The notes under the pieces: generated by a model
Database searches by the model: none
What the model saw: only the letters and a program-made list of their open reading frames with translations
What the model was told of the DNA's origin: nothing
Assembly: GCA_015519975.1 (NCBI GenBank)
Contig: WIAL01000019.1
Span: forward strand, 1-63,369
Length of the DNA: 63,369 bases
Direction of reading: 5' to 3'
DNA from: Hydrogenothermaceae bacterium
GTDB taxonomy: Bacteria; Aquificota; Aquificia; Aquificales; Hydrogenothermaceae
Program-made: the position numbers and the translations under genes
Shown here: in pieces, positions 17,791-27,013 of the stretch
How the letters are laid out: every line of letters starts with the position of its first letter
Position numbering within the stretch: position 1 is the first letter of the stretch

Positions 17791-20570
17791 AGCTTATCTA
17801 AAAAGTTTTCCTTTATTTTTAATTCAAAACTGTCTGAATAAATATACTCTGGTTTCAGTTTCTCCATTAATTTCATTAGTTTTTCCTCTTTTAAATTTCC
17901 AAAATATATTTTGCATCTGCTGTTTGTTATTTTTATTTTTTCTATTCCTAGCTGTGAGGCAACTTTTTTTATTTTTTCAAGCTGTAAATAAACTTTAAAG
18001 CTGTTTGGAAGCTGTGAATAGAACTCACTTAAATGCTCCTGTATTTCTTCTATTTCATTTTCATCTACAGCCTTTGAAATTGAAAGGTAAATATTCATTC
18101 TATCTTGCTTATCATTTATAAAGTTTGAAGGAATGTATGCATTTAAATCTGTTTCTATTTTTGTTTCAACGTTACTGTTATCTGAATTTTCCTGAAGAGC
18201 ATTTTTTAGAAGTTTTACGTAAAAATCAAAGCCAACTGCCTTAATGTATCCACTTTGTTCTACTCCTAAGATATTTCCGGCTCCTCTAATTTTCATATCT
18301 TCAAGGGCAACTTTTAAACCAGACCCAGGTCTTGTTAATTTCATTATTGTCGATATCCTTTTCTCTGCATTTTCAGTGATCTGCCGGTCATCCGGTAAAA
18401 GTAAATAACAAAAAGCCTGAATATTTCCCCTGCCTACTCTACCCCTTAAATGATAAAGCTGTGCAAGACCAAAAAGGTCTGCTCTTTCAACTATAAGTGT
18501 ATTTGCTGTTGGTATGTCTATTCCTGTTTCTATTATAGAAGTTGCCACTAAAATGTCAGTCTGTTTATTTATAAACTTTAAGATTTCTTTTTCAACCTGA
18601 GATGGTTTCATTCTGCCGTGAATATATGAGATGTTTAACTGGGGAAACATCTCTTTTAACTGTTTGGCTTTCTCTTCAATTGTTTCTATTCGGTTATAAA
18701 GGTAAAATACCTGTCCACCTCTTTTTATTTCATTTTCAACGGCTTTTTTTACAATTTCAGGACTGTATTTTGATACAAAGGTTTTAGTTTCCACTCTTCC
18801 TTCAGGCGGAGTGTTAATTATAGATAGTTTTTTAAACCCTGAAATTGCCATGTTTAAAGTTCTTGGTATTGGGGTTGCTGTAAGATAAAGTGTGTCTACA
18901 TCTTTTTTTAGCTCTTTTATTTTTTCTTTTGCTCTCACGCCAAACCTATGTTCCTCGTCTATTATCAATAGTCCAAGGTTTTTAAACTTTACATTTTTTG
19001 AAAGTGCTTTATGTGTTCCTACAATTACATCAATTTTACCTTCTTCAAGTTTTTTTAATATTTCATCTGTTTGTTTTTTTGATTTTAAGCGGGATAAATT
19101 TTCAACAATTATTCCAAAAGGTTCAAGTCTTTCTTTAAATTTTTTGTAATGCTGGTAGGAAAGTACGGTGGTAGGTACTAAGATAAGAGTTTGTTTTCCG
19201 TTTAGTGCTGATATGAAAGATGCTCTAACTGCAATTTCAGTTTTTCCAAAACCAACATCCCCGCAAATAAGCCTATCCATTGGCTTTTCAGTTGACATAT
19301 CTTTTTTTACATCTTCTATGGCTTTCAGCTGGTCAGGAGTTTCTAAGAACTCAAAACTTTCTTCAAACTTTTTTATCAAATCATCGTCTATTTTATAAGG
19401 TTTTCTGGCAACTTTTTCTCTTTCTGCATATAGTTTTATCATCTGCTTTGCTATATTTTCTAAGGATTTTCTAACTTTTTTCTTAAGATTTCTCCAGGAA
19501 ATTCCTCCAAGTTTATCAAGTTTTATATTTTCTTTTGCGTCATATCTGAAGATCTTGTCAAAGTGAAGATAGGAAACATTTATTTTTTCTCCATCTGCAT
19601 ACTCAAGTACCATAAAGTCATAATCTTTTCCCTGTATATTTTTTGTTTCCATTCCTCTAAATATTCCGATTCCAAAATCCTCGTGTATAACATAATCTCC
19701 AATGTTTATAGGCTTCAGCTCAACTTCTGGCTTTGATATATTTTCAGGTATAAAAGAGATTTTTTCTTTAATTAGGTGGAGTGGTTTTGTTATAGGAAGT
19801 TTTATAGTTTTAAAATTTTCTAACGGAGTTTTTGATATTTCTTCATTTTTACCTTCTGTTTCAAAGATTAAACTTGCATCTTTTACATTTAGATCTATGC
19901 TAAAAACAGGATAATCTTTTAATATATTTTTAAGTTTTGTACTTTTTTGATTTTTGAATTCAATATCTAAATTTTCATCATACTCAATTAAAAAATCATA
20001 AAGCTGGAAAATTTCTACACTTTCTATTGGTTTTTTTGTTAAAAGCTTAGAAACTTTGTAAATGTTTTCAATCTCATCACCAAAAAAATCTATATAAAAT
20101 AATCCTTCAAATGGTATGTTTATAGTTAGTCTTGAACCTTTAAAAGAAAATTCTCCTTCATTTTCAACAAATTCTTCTTTAACATATCCAAACTCAAGTA
20201 AAGTTTGAAAAAGATTATCTAATGAAACTTCCTTCCCTACCTCAAGTAAAACTGTTTTTCTTTCTAAAGAAACATCTATATCTAGAACATCTGGATGTGC
20301 AGTAAAAAACCCGTTTTCATTTTTTAATATTTTATAAATGGCATAATTTCTTTTAAATTGGGACAAGGTATTATGAATTTCTACATCTTTTGGAATATCT
20401 ATAACAGGGTAAGGTTTATTAAAGTGCTTTAAAAAAGCTTTTAAATTTTTTTCTACTTCAAATACACGTTTTTCATTAGGTGCTAATATAATACCTTTGT
20501 TACAATCTTTGGCTACTTTGTATTCTGGATAAGGAAGGATAGAGCCTTTATATATTATCTGGTTTTTCAA
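17763..20570 (-). CDS. mfd: Transcription-repair coupling factor Mfd
   Basis: This 935-residue DNA translocase would push stalled RNA polymerase off lesions and recruit UvrA. Domains in order: a reduced UvrB-like N-terminal region (1-270), the CarD-like RNA-polymerase-interaction domain (from about 290, IGDYVIHEDFGIGIFRG), the RecG-like helicase core with Walker A GDVGFGKTE near 440 and DEEH near 537, helicase motifs to ARGINC-rich VGRG, and a C-terminal TRCF domain. It is about 200 residues shorter than the E. coli protein, mostly at the N-terminus. The likely start is TTG 20570, with AAGGA only 2 bases upstream. It overlaps the PsiE-like gene by 23 bases. Confidence 0.94.
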   Translation of the reverse strand: MKNQIIYKGSILPYPEYKVAKDCNKGIILAPNEKRVFEVEKNLKAFLKHFNKPYPVIDIPKDVEIHNTLSQFKRNYAIYKILKNENGFFTAHPDVLDIDVSLERKTVLLEVGKEVSLDNLFQTLLEFGYVKEEFVENEGEFSFKGSRLTINIPFEGLFYIDFFGDEIENIYKVSKLLTKKPIESVEIFQLYDFLIEYDENLDIEFKNQKSTKLKNILKDYPVFSIDLNVKDASLIFETEGKNEEISKTPLENFKTIKLPITKPLHLIKEKISFIPENISKPEVELKPINIGDYVIHEDFGIGIFRGMETKNIQGKDYDFMVLEYADGEKINVSYLHFDKIFRYDAKENIKLDKLGGISWRNLKKKVRKSLENIAKQMIKLYAEREKVARKPYKIDDDLIKKFEESFEFLETPDQLKAIEDVKKDMSTEKPMDRLICGDVGFGKTEIAVRASFISALNGKQTLILVPTTVLSYQHYKKFKERLEPFGIIVENLSRLKSKKQTDEILKKLEEGKIDVIVGTHKALSKNVKFKNLGLLIIDEEHRFGVRAKEKIKELKKDVDTLYLTATPIPRTLNMAISGFKKLSIINTPPEGRVETKTFVSKYSPEIVKKAVENEIKRGGQVFYLYNRIETIEEKAKQLKEMFPQLNISYIHGRMKPSQVEKEILKFINKQTDILVATSIIETGIDIPTANTLIVERADLFGLAQLYHLRGRVGRGNIQAFCYLLLPDDRQITENAEKRISTIMKLTRPGSGLKVALEDMKIRGAGNILGVEQSGYIKAVGFDFYVKLLKNALQENSDNSNVETKIETDLNAYIPSNFINDKQDRMNIYLSISKAVDENEIEEIQEHLSEFYSQLPNSFKVYLQLEKIKKVASQLGIEKIKITNSRCKIYFGNLKEEKLMKLMEKLKPEYIYSDSFELKIKENFLDKLYISLKEIL

Positions 20571-21039
20571 TTTCCTTTCTAAGTGATTTAACCTTTGTTT
20601 TTTTCATACGGTAAAATTCTTTTCTAAAAATATATTTAGGAACATAATATAATGCACCAATTACCAATATCAATACTGATGCTCCTATATAATCTTCAAA
20701 TTTAAAGTGAGGGGCTTTAATTATTACTTCCCTTAACACGGCAATGAGAGTAGTTTTTACGATTAATGATGTATCAAGTTCTCTTTCTTTCAGGTAATAA
20801 ATTAGAAGTCTAAAAAGCTCTATAAGAATAAATAAATATAAGAACTTGGGAATTACTTCTAAAGCCTTTGCTTCTTTATACAGTACAAGGCTAATAATAT
20901 CAAAGATTGCGATTATACTTATGTAAAATATAACACCGGTTAATGCAAGTATAATCAAATCTTCAAAAAACTCTAAAGTATCTCCCAGGGTTTTATGTAC
21001 ATTGTGAGGACTGACAAGTTTCTGCCACTTTTTCCTCAT
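20548..21039 (-). CDS. PsiE-family membrane protein
   Basis: This 163-residue protein has four hydrophobic helices (about residues 28-50, 65-82, 90-108, 118-136) and the segment RLLIYYLKERELDTSLIVKT, followed by a REVIIKAP-like stretch typical of the phosphate-starvation-inducible PsiE family. The molecular role of that family is poorly known. ATG 21039 overlaps the upstream stop as ATGA, and its end overlaps mfd by 23 bases. The transglycosylase, this gene and mfd therefore form one translationally coupled unit. Confidence 0.75.
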   Translation of the reverse strand: MRKKWQKLVSPHNVHKTLGDTLEFFEDLIILALTGVIFYISIIAIFDIISLVLYKEAKALEVIPKFLYLFILIELFRLLIYYLKERELDTSLIVKTTLIAVLREVIIKAPHFKFEDYIGASVLILVIGALYYVPKYIFRKEFYRMKKTKVKSLRKEIEKPDNI

Positions 21040-22565
21040 TTATTTACTACCCTTTTTATTATTGTTATCTTGTCGTTTACTACTATTATGTTAGATTTTA
21101 AATTGTTCCATTTTTTTATCTGATGTACTGTTACACCAAATTTTTTAGCAATTTTTATTAATGAATCACCTTTTTTCACTCGGTAGAAAATATATCTGAA
21201 CTTTGGTTTTCTTTTATGAACTTTCTTTTTAATGTAATTTACCCTATGCTGCATAGCTTTTCTGGCTAAATTTTTATTTAAAACCCTTTTATAAATAATA
21301 ATTTTTTGATTTGGAAGAATATAATCTTTTATATTATTCCATCTTTTTAAATTTCTAACAGTTGTTCTAAATTTTCTTGCAATTTTTCCTAAAGTATCTC
21401 CTTTTTTAACTTTATATATTATTCCTCTTTGTGTATATTGAATATCTTCAGTTAGATCAACTATATCATAACTGTATAAAGGATAAGCTTCTATAACAGA
21501 AGGTACTTTTATATACGTGTTTGCAAGTATGTAGCCTTTATCAAGATTATTTATTTTTCTTAAAACATTAACTGATGTATTAAATTTTTTAGCTATTTTT
21601 ATTAAACTGTCTCCTTTTTTAACTTTATATTCTTTATATGCTTTAAATTTTTCTAAGCTCATGTCAGATAAAACGGCTTTTAATGTTTCTGCATATCCTT
21701 TTGGGAGATAAATGTTATATGTACCTTCTATAGGAGGAGTTTTTCCTTTTAAAAGATGGGGATTAAGTTTTTCTAATTTTTCATAGGGTATTTTTAAGAG
21801 TGTTGAAATCAAATCTAGGGAGACAGGTTTATCAACCTGTATCACATCGAAATCGGGGTTTGGAACTTTATCGTATTTTAGAATGTCTTTTACAACTGTT
21901 AGAACTGCTAAAAATTTAGGAACATAATTTCTAGTTTCCGGAGATAAATAACTTTCAATATCCCAGAAATTTACTCCGCCGTATTTATTTATTTTCCTAA
22001 TAACTATTCCTTCCCCTGTGTTATAGCTTGCAAGTGCAAGTCCCCAATCGTCAAAAATACTGTAAAGGTCTTTTAGATAGTAGGCTGCTGCCTGTGTTGA
22101 TTTTATAATGTCATATCTTTCATCTATCCATTTATTTATTTCAAGACCGTACATCCTACCTGTTTGAGGCATAAACTGCCAAAGTCCTGCGGCTCCTGCC
22201 GGTGATTTAGCCTTTATATTAAAATGACTTTCTATAATAGGTAAAAACACAAGATCATCTGGAAGACCTTCTTTTTGAAATATCTGCTTAATTATAGGAA
22301 TATATTCTTTTCCTCTGTTTAGATATCTTTCAATAACATACCTATTCCTTTTAAATATTTTTATGTTTTGCTTTGTTTGAATTTCTTCAGTAAAAGTAAG
22401 TTTTAAATTTAATTTTTTTTCGTCATTAAACTGGTTAAAAACCTTAGAACCATCTAATGAAAGCTTAACAAATAAAGGTACGTCGTCTATGCTTAAATTG
22501 TCATTTGCTGCCGATAGGCTATAAAAGCTTATAACTGTTAATAAAATACTTTTAAATTTTTTCAT
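21036..22565 (-). CDS. mltD: MltD-like membrane-bound lytic transglycosylase with three LysM repeats
   Basis: This 509-residue periplasmic enzyme would cleave peptidoglycan to 1,6-anhydromuropeptides. After a signal peptide (residues 1-19) comes an SLT domain with the catalytic glutamate in PIIESHF (E112), then AGAAGLWQFMPQTG and ALASYNTGEG. Three LysM peptidoglycan-binding repeats (YKVKKGDSL-type) start near residues 313, 384 and 461, with a Lys/Arg-rich linker before the last. No ribosome-binding site is evident before ATG 22565. Confidence 0.9.
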   Translation of the reverse strand: MKKFKSILLTVISFYSLSAANDNLSIDDVPLFVKLSLDGSKVFNQFNDEKKLNLKLTFTEEIQTKQNIKIFKRNRYVIERYLNRGKEYIPIIKQIFQKEGLPDDLVFLPIIESHFNIKAKSPAGAAGLWQFMPQTGRMYGLEINKWIDERYDIIKSTQAAAYYLKDLYSIFDDWGLALASYNTGEGIVIRKINKYGGVNFWDIESYLSPETRNYVPKFLAVLTVVKDILKYDKVPNPDFDVIQVDKPVSLDLISTLLKIPYEKLEKLNPHLLKGKTPPIEGTYNIYLPKGYAETLKAVLSDMSLEKFKAYKEYKVKKGDSLIKIAKKFNTSVNVLRKINNLDKGYILANTYIKVPSVIEAYPLYSYDIVDLTEDIQYTQRGIIYKVKKGDTLGKIARKFRTTVRNLKRWNNIKDYILPNQKIIIYKRVLNKNLARKAMQHRVNYIKKKVHKRKPKFRYIFYRVKKGDSLIKIAKKFGVTVHQIKKWNNLKSNIIVVNDKITIIKRVVNK

Positions 22566-22608
22566 AATGAAAATAATATTAACTTTTATTTTTTATTTTA
22601 GCAAGTTG

Positions 22609-23247
22609 TTAGAAATTTTCTAAGTTTTTTTGGTTTTTAAAAATTTTTATAATTTTTTCAATTCCTGTCATTTCTTTTATTATTTGAGGATTTGTTTTTT
22701 CTGCTAAATCTGGATTTTTTGAAGCCTGATTTAATATCACAGCTTCTATTTCAGCATTTATATTTTTTAGAGCATTAACCGTTAAAACTGTGTGATTTAT
22801 GGTTCCGAGGTTTGCTCTTGAAACTATAATAACAGGTAGTTTTGTTTCCTTTACAAAATCAAGATAAGTATAAATTCCCCCGTTTATTTGAGTAATAGGA
22901 ACCATTATCCCCCCTGCCCCTTCCACTATAAGAACGTCATATTTCTTTTTAAGTCTTTCTAAATACTCTTTTATTTTTTCTATATTTATCTTTATTCCTT
23001 CTTCCCTTTCAGCTACTAAAGGGGCTGCAGGATTCCTAAACTTATATAAAACAACTTCATCTATGCTTTGGCCTGTAATCTCTGAAAGTTTTTTAGCATC
23101 TTCACACTCAGGATTGCATCCAGTTTCTACAGGTTTAAAATAGCCAGTTTTAAATCCTTTATTCTTAAAATACTCTACAAGAAGTTTTGAGAAATAAGTT
23201 TTTCCTACACCTGTATCTGTGCCTGTAATAAAAATCACCTTTTTCAT
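22609..23247 (-). CDS. bioD: Dethiobiotin synthetase BioD
   Basis: This 212-residue ATP-dependent enzyme would close the ureido ring of dethiobiotin in biotin synthesis. The P-loop is GTDTGVGKT at residues 9-17, followed by the substrate loop YFKPVETGC and the VEGAGGIMVPI motif. The frame is also open from GTG 23262, but ATG 23247 has an AGGAA site and directly precedes the conserved KKVIFITGTDTG, so it is preferred. It lies 11 bases after nasA at the end of the nitrate operon. No other biotin gene is in the window. Confidence 0.92.
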   Translation of the reverse strand: MKKVIFITGTDTGVGKTYFSKLLVEYFKNKGFKTGYFKPVETGCNPECEDAKKLSEITGQSIDEVVLYKFRNPAAPLVAEREEGIKINIEKIKEYLERLKKKYDVLIVEGAGGIMVPITQINGGIYTYLDFVKETKLPVIIVSRANLGTINHTVLTVNALKNINAEIEAVILNQASKNPDLAEKTNPQIIKEMTGIEKIIKIFKNQKNLENF

Positions 23248-23258
23248 AGTTTCCTGTC

Positions 23259-25718
23259 TCACTTTAATTCTTTTTCATAAAGTTTATCTGTTTTTACTTT
23301 TATCAAATTCATTATGTAATTTAGCACATCCCTCCACGATTCATAATCTGCGTATCCTAAATTTTTATGCTCTTTTAAAGTTCTAAGGAAAATATCCACA
23401 TAATTTTTGTAATCGTGTGGCTGTGTTCTGATTTCATAAAATATCTTTGCTTTCTCTGTAAGAATATGATCTACGCTTTCTAAATTTGATATATTTTTGA
23501 AAAGTTCAATGTCGCTTTTTATAAGTTTTTCTACCATTTCAGAGGATGCAAGGTTTGCAAATTTTTCATACTCTTTGGAAACTTTTTCGTAAAAACTTTT
23601 TAATATTTCTTTAAACTCATCTGTTTTTAAACTTGCTATAAATGAATTTACAAGATATAAGCTTTCAGATGAAAGCTTGGCAATTGGTTTTCTTTTTGCT
23701 TTTATATGAACTGCAGTAAATTTTAAAGCCGGTTCTTTAGATATTGGATCAACAGCATCAGATACAAGAAGATTAGTAGGGAAGTGGTAAATTAAACCAT
23801 ATCCAAAAGGTGAAAAAGTAACTCCTTTCTTTATATTGCCTGTTTTTGCTTTTATGTAAACTTTACCCCTTTTAGATTGTACTGTTATGTAATCTCCATC
23901 TATTATTCCAAGTTCATAGGCATCATCTTCGTTTAGTAGTATGAAAGGTTCTTCTTCTCCTCTGACAAGTTCCAGAGATTTTCCTGTTCTTGTCATTGTA
24001 TGCCACTGCTTTTTAGTTCTGCCTGTTGTAAGGATGAAGTTAAATGGATACTCCATTTTATCTGCCGGAGGTTCAAAAACTGCTGGGTTAAACTGTGCTT
24101 TTCCAGAAGGGGTTGGAAACTTTTTGTCTTTGTAAATCCATTTTCCTCCCCACTGTTTAGGAAGGTCTTCATAGGTCCAGTTTGATATGTCGCACAGTCT
24201 TCCTTTTGTTGTTTGTTTGTACTCGTCAAATATCTCACGGCTGTTTTTGTAAGAAAAGTAATTTTTCCATCCCATTTTTTCTGCTATTTCACAGAATATC
24301 TGCCAGTCGTGCTTGCATTGGGGTGGCGGTTCTTTAAATGGTTTGTTATGTGTAATTGTTCTATCTGAACCTGTCATTACTCCTTCTTTTTCTCCCCACT
24401 GGGAAGCAGGTAAGACAAGATTGGCAAAATCCATAGTATCTGTAAGGTATGCATCCTGAACTATTACAAATGTGTTTTCTAAAGCTTTCCAGAATTTATT
24501 TAAATTTGGCATTGTAACAGCAGGATTAGTACATACTATCCATAAAAGCTTTATTTCTTCATTTAATACTTTATCAACTGCTTCTGTTATTGTTGGTCCC
24601 GGCTGAGGTTTTATATTGCCTTCAGGAATGTTCCAAAACTGTTCCATAAATTTCCTATCTTCTTCATTTCTTACATCTCTGTATCCTGGGAGCCCATTTA
24701 CTAAATATCCAACCTCTCTTCCTCCCATTGCATTTGGCTGACCTGTTAGAGAAAATGGACAACCCTTTTCATTTATCCTTCCTGTTGCTAGATGAAGGTT
24801 TATTAGAGATAGGTTTTTCATTGTTCCATTTACAGACTGATTCAGTCCCATAGTCCAGAAAGATATCACTTTTTTACTGTGACCGAAGATTTCTGCCAGT
24901 TTGTAAATATATTTTTCATCAATATCACAAATCTCAGCAGCCTTTTCTGGAGGATATTTTTCAGCTTCTTTTAATGCCTCTTCAAAGTTTTCTGTATGAT
25001 TTAAAATAAAATCGTAATCCAGCCATTTGTATTTGTTTAGAAGGTAAAGCACGCTGTTAAATAAAACTGTATCTGTTCCCGGTTTTATAGGTATCCAGAT
25101 ATCGGATTTTTCAGCTGTTTCGGTTTTTACAGGGTCTATAGTGATGATTATACTTTCAGGATTTTCTCTTTTTCTTTTTAAAACTCTTTTGAACAAAACA
25201 GGGTGAGCCCATGCTGCATTTGAACCTGCAAATATAAATGCATCTGCATCATCTATGTCTTTATAGCTTCCAGGAGGGCCGTCAGAACCAAAAGCCATTT
25301 TATATCCCATAACAGCAGATGCCATACAGAGTCTTGAGTTTGCATCAATATTATTTGTTCTAACAAACCCTTTTACAAATTTGTTAATTACATAACTGTC
25401 TTCTGTTGTAAGCTGCCCAGAGATGTAGAAATAGTTTTCGTCTGGTTTGTTTTGTTTTAGTTTCTCAACGATTATATTTAAAGCTTCTTCCCAGCTTATT
25501 TCCCTAAATTCATCCTTTTTATCTTCCCTGTATAAAGGAGATGGAACACGTCCAATGTCCATAACTTTTGGAAGAGGCACAGGTTTTAGGCACAAATCTC
25601 CTTTTGTTGCAATATGTTCTTTATCCCCTTTTACCTTAAATCTCCCCTTCTTATCTTTTACTATTTCAAGACCACATCCAACACCGCAGTATGGACATTG
25701 TGCTGTTACTTTTTCCAT
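23259..25718 (-). CDS. nasA: Assimilatory nitrate reductase catalytic subunit (NasA/NarB type) with C-terminal extension
   Basis: This 819-residue molybdenum bis-MGD enzyme would reduce nitrate to nitrite in the cytoplasm; no Tat signal is present. The N-terminal [4Fe-4S] cysteines are C8, C11, C15 and C43. The molybdenum ligand is C131 in NSRLCMASAV. FGSDGPPGSY and SLTGQPNAMGGREVGY are hallmarks of NasA/NarB rather than NapA or formate dehydrogenase. After the usual end (about residue 660) comes a cysteine-free, charged helical extension of about 150 residues of unknown role. I chose ATG 25718 (AAGGAG at 9 bases) over ATG 25724 (3 bases). It lies between the porin gene and bioD. Confidence 0.88.
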   Translation of the reverse strand: MEKVTAQCPYCGVGCGLEIVKDKKGRFKVKGDKEHIATKGDLCLKPVPLPKVMDIGRVPSPLYREDKKDEFREISWEEALNIIVEKLKQNKPDENYFYISGQLTTEDSYVINKFVKGFVRTNNIDANSRLCMASAVMGYKMAFGSDGPPGSYKDIDDADAFIFAGSNAAWAHPVLFKRVLKRKRENPESIIITIDPVKTETAEKSDIWIPIKPGTDTVLFNSVLYLLNKYKWLDYDFILNHTENFEEALKEAEKYPPEKAAEICDIDEKYIYKLAEIFGHSKKVISFWTMGLNQSVNGTMKNLSLINLHLATGRINEKGCPFSLTGQPNAMGGREVGYLVNGLPGYRDVRNEEDRKFMEQFWNIPEGNIKPQPGPTITEAVDKVLNEEIKLLWIVCTNPAVTMPNLNKFWKALENTFVIVQDAYLTDTMDFANLVLPASQWGEKEGVMTGSDRTITHNKPFKEPPPQCKHDWQIFCEIAEKMGWKNYFSYKNSREIFDEYKQTTKGRLCDISNWTYEDLPKQWGGKWIYKDKKFPTPSGKAQFNPAVFEPPADKMEYPFNFILTTGRTKKQWHTMTRTGKSLELVRGEEEPFILLNEDDAYELGIIDGDYITVQSKRGKVYIKAKTGNIKKGVTFSPFGYGLIYHFPTNLLVSDAVDPISKEPALKFTAVHIKAKRKPIAKLSSESLYLVNSFIASLKTDEFKEILKSFYEKVSKEYEKFANLASSEMVEKLIKSDIELFKNISNLESVDHILTEKAKIFYEIRTQPHDYKNYVDIFLRTLKEHKNLGYADYESWRDVLNYIMNLIKVKTDKLYEKELK

Positions 25719-25732
25719 GTACATCTACTCCT

Positions 25733-27001
25733 TTAATATTTATAATCAAGTTGTATCCAGAGTTTTGTTACATCCTTTGTTCCATTCACCTCTCCTCCAG
25801 TTACATATCCTTTATCTGCATTGTAAAGGGCTATTTTTGTTAAAAATGATAATCTTTTAGTAAGTTTTTTTGCATATAATGCATCTATTTCCGAACCTAT
25901 ATTTTTACTTCCTGTTTGAGTTTGATTTTTATCTGCTTTAAAAAGCAAGTATGCGACCATTACTTTTCCTATGTTTTTATCTTTATATCCGGCAGATAAA
26001 CAGATTTCATTCAGACCATAATCAAATCCGTTTGCTGCTCCTTTAAGAAGTACATCAGACCAACCATCAAATTTATGAAGTGTGGCAAGTGGGGTTGAAA
26101 ATCCAGCAGTTTTTCCATTTTTGTCTCCAAAGTGTGTATACATTATGTTCCCAAATATGCCTTTTACAGAAGCACCAATCTTCAGCCTATAATAAGAAGT
26201 GTCAACATCAGGTTTTGTTGTAGCATTATCTTTTGTATAAGGATCCGTCTGTTTTGCATATTCACCTAAATATGAGATTTTTGTATTTTCGGAGATAGAA
26301 TAATCACCGGAGGCTTTTACACCATAAGTGTTATGTATATCTGTTAAAAGATAAGCAAAACCTTTTATTTTTAGTACTGGAATAACTTTATAGTTAACGT
26401 CTAGGACTATTGGCATTTTATCAAGCTTCCAGTCTGTATTAAAGTCGTCAACTATACCTTTTCTTTCATAAACACCTGCAAGCAGGAAATCTAAATTTTT
26501 AGTTGGTTTTCCTGTAACTGCTAAAATTCCAAAAGACTGGGGCATCTGCCTCCAGCCTACATTTCCTATAAATCTATGGTCATCTATAATTACATATTTT
26601 CTACCACCTATAAATGTGTAGTTTCCATAAGAGTACGAAACAAATGCTTGACTAATTCTAGTGTTATCAGGATCAGGAACTGTATCATAATCTGATTTTT
26701 GAGGAGAGTAATTATCGATTACAGCTGAAACATCTGTGGCTTCAAGCTGGGCAGATAATCCTTTTATATTTAAAATTTTATTTATTTTTGTCCCAATAAC
26801 TGTTCTAACTGTTAAAGCATTGGCATTTTTATTGAGGCTGTTTTTTACATCTACAAACTCATATCTTGGTCTAAATTCTAAATAAGGTTTAACATTATCT
26901 ATAAAACTTATTTCTTCTGCTTTTGATGGATTGTAAATACCATTATTTAATAATAATCCTGCTGCCAGTAAACCTGCTGAAAATATTTTATTTTTTTTCA
27001 T
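25733..27001 (-). CDS. Outer-membrane porin, alginate-export-like beta-barrel
   Basis: This 422-residue protein has a signal peptide (about residues 1-28, ending near SKA) and then alternating amphipathic strands rich in Tyr, Gly and Lys, beginning YLEFRPRYEFVD as in Alginate_exp-type barrels and ending LWIQLDYKY. It would form an outer-membrane channel. Its place between narK and nasA suggests nitrate/nitrite passage, which is inference. ATG 27001 lies 8 bases from AGGAGG; ATG 27007 is only 2 bases away and is less likely. Confidence 0.78.
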   Translation of the reverse strand: MKKNKIFSAGLLAAGLLLNNGIYNPSKAEEISFIDNVKPYLEFRPRYEFVDVKNSLNKNANALTVRTVIGTKINKILNIKGLSAQLEATDVSAVIDNYSPQKSDYDTVPDPDNTRISQAFVSYSYGNYTFIGGRKYVIIDDHRFIGNVGWRQMPQSFGILAVTGKPTKNLDFLLAGVYERKGIVDDFNTDWKLDKMPIVLDVNYKVIPVLKIKGFAYLLTDIHNTYGVKASGDYSISENTKISYLGEYAKQTDPYTKDNATTKPDVDTSYYRLKIGASVKGIFGNIMYTHFGDKNGKTAGFSTPLATLHKFDGWSDVLLKGAANGFDYGLNEICLSAGYKDKNIGKVMVAYLLFKADKNQTQTGSKNIGSEIDALYAKKLTKRLSFLTKIALYNADKGYVTGGEVNGTKDVTKLWIQLDYKY

Positions 27002-27013
27002 TAACATGTCCTC

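Noticed and set aside
23259-25718. Periplasmic NapA or formate dehydrogenase
   Set aside because: No Tat signal; the motifs NSRLCMASAV, FGSDGPPGSY and TGQPNAMGGREVGY fit NasA/NarB.
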